The notes under the pieces: model-generated | Database searches by the model: none | The model's input: the letters and a program-made list of their open reading frames with translations, nothing else | What the model was told of the DNA's origin: nothing | Made by a program: the position numbers and the translations under genes | Assembly: GCA_963810305.1 (NCBI GenBank) | Contig: CAWEMY010000013.1 | Location: 62,001-126,000, forward strand | Length of the DNA: 64,000 nt | DNA from: JACDCA01 sp963810305 | GTDB lineage: Bacteria > Acidobacteriota > Vicinamibacteria > Vicinamibacterales > 2-12-FULL-66-21 | Direction: 5' to 3' | In this document: positions 61,201 through 64,000 of the stretch, one piece after another | How the letters are laid out: each line of letters starts with the position of its first letter | How positions within the stretch are numbered: position 1 is the stretch's first letter

Positions 61201-61365
61201 GAACGTGCGACGTGCCACGTGCGGACGTGCGGACGTGCCACGTGCGGACGTGCGCGCTGCGCCCTGCGCCCGCGCCCCGCGCTCCGCGCCCTGCGCACCG
61301 CGCCCTGCGCCCGCACCCCGCGCCCCGCGAACCGCGCCCCGCGCCCCGCGTCGCTTATTATGAGG
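61201..61365. repeat. ACGTGCC-type and CCGCGCC-type heptamer arrays
   Basis: Right after the M14 stop come units ACGTGCC, ACGTGCG, GACGTGC and ACGTGCG (61203-61253), then CCGCGCC-like units (GCGCCCT, GCGCCCG, CGCCCCG, CGCACCC, CGCCCCG: 61255-61352). No stop in most frames. The rest of the gap to 61466 shows only a possible leader for the DUF3224 gene. Confidence 0.75.
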
Positions 61366-61466
61366 AGCACATTCGCACGGTCGACAGGCGGCTCGCCGTT
61401 GGTGGGCTTCGGCTCGCGGCCCTGTTGAACCGCACGTTCACTTCGTCTCCGCCCCGGGATTGAAAC

Positions 61467-61865
61467 ATGTCGACACGCGCGACCGGGAAATTCGACGTCA
61501 AGTTGCATCCTCAGCCTCTTGCCGACGCCGGTGCCGATGCAACGCTTGGCAGGCTCTCCATCGACAAGCAGTGGCATGGCGATCTTGCCGGGACGAGCAA
61601 GGGTGAGATGCTCAGCGCCGTCACCGCTGTAAAAGGCTCCGCGGGTTATGTCGCGATCGAACGCGTGAGCGGGGCATTGCACGGCCGTTCGGGTACATTC
61701 GTCTTTCAGCACACTGGTACGATGACGCGCGGCGAATCTCAGTTGTCAGTGACGGTGGTACCGGACTCAGGGACCGGACAGCTCACGGGACTGAGCGGGC
61801 AACTGGTCATCAAGATCGCGGGCAGCGATCACTCATACGAATTCGATTACAGCCTTCCAGCCTGA
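61467..61865 (+). CDS. DUF3224 domain protein
   Basis: A 132-residue cytoplasmic beta-barrel of the DUF3224 family (lipocalin-like). Family core: ATGKFDVKLHPQPLADAGAD, then LGRLSIDKQWHGDLAGTSKG, SAGYVAIERVSGALHGRSGT, FVFQHTGTMTRGESQLSVTV, VPDSGTGQLTGLSG and HSYEFDYSLPA. The function is unknown; members are proposed to bind small molecules. The ATG comes about 3 bp after TTGAAAC; no strong Shine-Dalgarno is seen. It lies 65 bp from the dioxygenase gene on the same strand. Confidence 0.92.
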   Translation: MSTRATGKFDVKLHPQPLADAGADATLGRLSIDKQWHGDLAGTSKGEMLSAVTAVKGSAGYVAIERVSGALHGRSGTFVFQHTGTMTRGESQLSVTVVPDSGTGQLTGLSGQLVIKIAGSDHSYEFDYSLPA

Positions 61866-61930
61866 GCCAGTGATCCCCTCGTAGGGGAAGGCAGACGTGC
61901 TAGCATCTGCCATCCTCATCAGGAGATTGC

Positions 61931-62600
61931 ATGCCTCACAAACCGACTCGGCGTGATGCCCTGGAGAAAATCGCTGCGGCCAGCGCTTTGACGCTTATCG
62001 ATCCAGGTCTGTTCCTCGCGCAGTCGCCAAACCTGAAGTTGACACCCGAGCAGATCATGGGACCGTTCTATCCGGTGATCAAATCGCTCGACCGCGACGC
62101 CGATCTGACGATCGTGAAGGGCAAGCGCGGCAAGGCGCAGGGACAAGTGATTCAGTTGATGGGGCGCGTGCTGAACGCCAGGGGAGAACCGGTCAAGGGG
62201 GCACGGCTCGAGCTATGGCAGGCGAATGCGCAAGGTCGCTACATGCATCCGTCCGACGTGAACCCGGCGCCTCTCGATCCCAACTTTCAGGGATTCGCGG
62301 TCCAGACCACCGACGCCGAGGGACGCTACAGATTCAAGACGATCAAACCGGGTGCTTACCCGATCAACGCGATGAATCCTTCCGGAGAAGCGTCCGCCGC
62401 ACATCCATTTCGACGTCACCGGCGCACACACGAGACTGGTGACCCAGATGTACTTCCCTGATGACCCGCTCAACGACAGCGACCCGCTGTTCCGCGAGCT
62501 CGGGGAGAGCAAGAGCGCGGCGATAGGGAAGGTTCTGCCGCCCACGCGGGATGTCGAGCCGGACTCCGTCATCGTCATGTGGGACATCGTCGTCGAGTAG
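61931..62600 (+). CDS. Intradiol ring-cleavage dioxygenase, frameshifted
   Basis: An Fe(III) dioxygenase of the protocatechuate/hydroxyquinol type, 222 residues. A twin-arginine-like start (TRRDALEKIAAASALTLIDP) suggests export or membrane association. The core is GPFYPVIKSLDRDADLTIVK, QVIQLMGRVLNARGEPVKGA and LELWQANAQGRYMHPSD; the iron ligands are Tyr in GRYRFKTIKPGAYP and His-x-His in PPHIHFDV. The frame breaks near 62393: NPSG in frame 2 continues as RPPHIHFDVTGAHTRLVTQM in frame 3. One extra base explains it. Aromatic ring cleavage is likely; the catechol substrate is not known. Confidence 0.88.
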
Positions 62601-62622
62601 CGCCGACGTCTTACAATGAGGT

Positions 62623-63084
62623 ATGCGATCGATCGTCGCAGCCTCATTGATGAGCCTGGCGCTCACCGCCGCTCCAACAGCTCAGAACCCGAATTTCGCC
62701 GGCAGGTGGGTTGCCATCAGCCCGGGATACACCGGACGTGAAGTGCGTATCACGGAGGCGCGCGGCACGCTCAAGGTGACGCATACACTCGACCGCGGCA
62801 CCGAAACGGTCACCTACAATCTCGACGGCACGCCGCGACGCGACCCGTCGGATCCGACGGAGGAGCGCTGGTCCAGCGCCGCCTGGAAGAACGGAACGCT
62901 GCTGCTCACCCGGACGCGGCTGACGAGAGCGTCCGAAACCCGCACGGAGTTTTCACTGTCGTTCGACAGCTCGCACCGATTGATCCTCGGCATCTCGAAC
63001 ATGCGGCTTGACGCGGATCGCGATCCCGCCGCCCCACCGCCTCCGCCGCAGCGGAAGACGGTGATCGTTTTGAAAAAACGTTAA
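62623..63084 (+). CDS. Secreted protein of unknown function, lipocalin-like
   Basis: A 153-residue exported protein: signal peptide (SIVAASLMSLALTAAPTAQ), then NPNFAGRWVAISPGYTGREV, VRITEARGTLKVTHTLDRGT, then WSSAAWKNGTLLLTRTRLTR, and a proline-rich tail (DPAAPPPPPQRKTVIVLKK). The pattern of short beta strands around GRW/GTW motifs resembles small lipocalin-like domains. No named family is recognised. It starts 22 bp after the dioxygenase and may be co-transcribed. Confidence 0.7.
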   Translation: MRSIVAASLMSLALTAAPTAQNPNFAGRWVAISPGYTGREVRITEARGTLKVTHTLDRGTETVTYNLDGTPRRDPSDPTEERWSSAAWKNGTLLLTRTRLTRASETRTEFSLSFDSSHRLILGISNMRLDADRDPAAPPPPPQRKTVIVLKKR

Positions 63085-63094
63085 CGCGCCTGGG

Positions 63095-63171
63095 CAGCCC
63101 TAACCGCCTCCGCCAAGGCTACGGCGAGTCTCGCCGAAGCGCTTCGCGCGAAGGCGGAAGGGCTGGACTAC
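63095..63171. repeat. Nested repeat: family B element inside a family E hairpin
   Basis: CAGCCCTAA (63095-63103) and AGGGCTGGACTAC (63159-63171) are the two halves of the hairpin seen intact at 40668-40689. Between them lie about 55 bp of family B sequence (CCGCCTCCGCCAAGGCTACG and CGCGCGAAGGCGGA). On the minus strand the element supplies the TAG stop of the M28 gene. Confidence 0.85.
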
Positions 63172-63998
63172 GGCCGGCCTCCCCGTCCCTGGCCAGGCGG
63201 TGGCGTTGGCGGCGGCATTGTCTCGTTCGAGAAGCGCGGCAACATTTCATCCCGCATCGCGAGGTGATAGACCGCCGACGCGATCGCCATCGCCGACTTC
63301 TTCACATCGTCTTCGATGATCCGCTCGTAGGTATCGAGATTCGTGTGCCACGTGTAGGTGTTGTACTCGATCGGATCCTGGCTCAATCCGATGCCCGGCA
63401 GGCCGGCGGCGTTGAACGAGGTGCTGTCGGTGCCGCCGGTGGACCGGCTCCGGGACGTGGTCGTGCCGAGGACGCCTACGTCTTCGAACGGTTTGAAGAT
63501 CTCGCGGAGGATCGCAGCCGCTTCAGGCGGCCCGAAGACGCTGGCTGACCGGATCCGGCCGGTGCCGGAGTCCACGTTGAAATATCCCGCGAACTTCGAA
63601 TATTCCGGCTTCGGATTTTCGAACGTTCCAAAGTGCTGCGCCACGTACGCCTTCGACCCGAGCAGCCCCTGTTCTTCCCCTCCCCACAGGGCGACGCGGA
63701 TGGTGCGGCGTGGTTTGACGCCGATCGCCTGGATGATGCGCGCCGCCTCCATCATGACCGCGCAACCGATCGCATTGTCGGTCGCACCCGTCGCGGCGTG
63801 CCATGAATCCAGGTGCCCGCCGAGCATCACCACTTCGTCCGCTTTATCCGTGCCGGGGATCTCTGCGACGGCGTTGTAAGAGGTGTTTCCCTCGGGATAT
63901 GACCGATTGACGATGTTGAACTCGAGCGTGACCGGCGTTCCGTCGGCGAGGATCCGCGTGATGCGGCCGTAATCTTCGTTGCGGAGGACGACCGTCGG
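63168..63998 (-). CDS. M28 family zinc aminopeptidase, N-terminus outside the window
   Basis: The 3' 277 codons of an M28 peptidase. The core is clear: VVMLGGHLDSWHAATGATDN (His and Asp ligands), VALWGGEEQGLLGSKAYV (Glu pair), YFNVDSGTGRIRS (Asp) and a late His in YTWHTNLDTYERIIEDDV. The upstream residues (GRITRILADGTPVTLEFNIV) are the end of the PA-like domain. The tail is Pro/Gly-rich (PPPTPPPGQGRGGRP). It ends with a TAG inside the nested hairpin. It is a paralogue of the peptidase at 35708-37102. Confidence 0.9.
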   Translation of the reverse strand, partial: PTVVLRNEDYGRITRILADGTPVTLEFNIVNRSYPEGNTSYNAVAEIPGTDKADEVVMLGGHLDSWHAATGATDNAIGCAVMMEAARIIQAIGVKPRRTIRVALWGGEEQGLLGSKAYVAQHFGTFENPKPEYSKFAGYFNVDSGTGRIRSASVFGPPEAAAILREIFKPFEDVGVLGTTTSRSRSTGGTDSTSFNAAGLPGIGLSQDPIEYNTYTWHTNLDTYERIIEDDVKKSAMAIASAVYHLAMRDEMLPRFSNETMPPPTPPPGQGRGGRP

Positions 63999-64000
63999 CG

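Noticed and set aside
61201..61365. Arginine/alanine-proline-rich small protein genes in the array
   Set aside because: All frames of the CCGCGCC array are open, so long frames there carry no information.

Overview
The window is a GC-rich bacterial chromosome segment with diderm gene content: lipid A genes, a TonB-dependent receptor, a YceI protein, a SulP transporter and many secreted peptidases. An orphan FtsX/MacB-type permease of the ADOP kind, cytochrome c–copper monooxygenase fusions and an ECF sigma/anti-sigma/HEAT operon point to Acidobacteriota, probably Vicinamibacteria. That placement is inference. I see no rRNA, tRNA, CRISPR array, prophage or transposase.

Layout: 0-2.7 kb, a broken S1/P1-like nuclease end, MgtC family, Mit_KHE1-like protein and lpxD. 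2.7-7.5 kb, an active/inactive M16 peptidase pair and lpxB. 7.6-11.9 kb, a secreted pair with a matrixin-type protease, a beta-barrel, a VOC protein and a phosphoesterase. 12.0-17.7 kb, aconitase, queG, udgX, yqgE and DUF892. 17.7-22.7 kb (minus), epimerase, ECF sigma, anti-sigma and two HEAT proteins. 22.7-28.7 kb, rhomboid, epimerase, ferredoxin, SulP, USP, aat and apaG. 28.8-37.1 kb, a domain-swapped aconitase-family enzyme, beta-helix/PA14 protein, TerC, YceI, ChaN-like and an M28 peptidase. 37.2-46.5 kb, a VOC/heavy-metal-binding fusion, three heme/copper proteins, an ADOP permease and a zinc peptidase. 46.8-64 kb, TonB receptor, HAD phosphatase, ABC exporter, ettA, TAXI-TRAP parts, PQQ propeller, M14 peptidase, intradiol dioxygenase and an M28 peptidase running off the end.

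Two window-wide patterns stand out. First, most gaps hold degenerate tandem arrays with a 7-bp (sometimes 8- or 10-bp) period, whose sequence differs from locus to locus. One class carries a stop codon in each unit. Because 7 is not a multiple of 3, consecutive units put stops in all three frames, and the real stop codons of about eight genes lie inside such arrays. At convergent gene ends these arrays are inverted and would fold as long hairpins. A GC-rich class has no stops and occurs inside genes as linkers, tails or signal-peptide coding. Four palindromic repeat families add to this; several copies sit in frame within genes and one is nested in another.

Second, sixteen breaks in reading frame can be placed by family homology, and all sixteen are single-base insertions with no deletions. 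Removing one base at each restores a full-length protein of the family's usual size. Sequencing or assembly error is the simplest reading, but the one-sided bias deserves a check. Genes with such a break are annotated as one feature across it.
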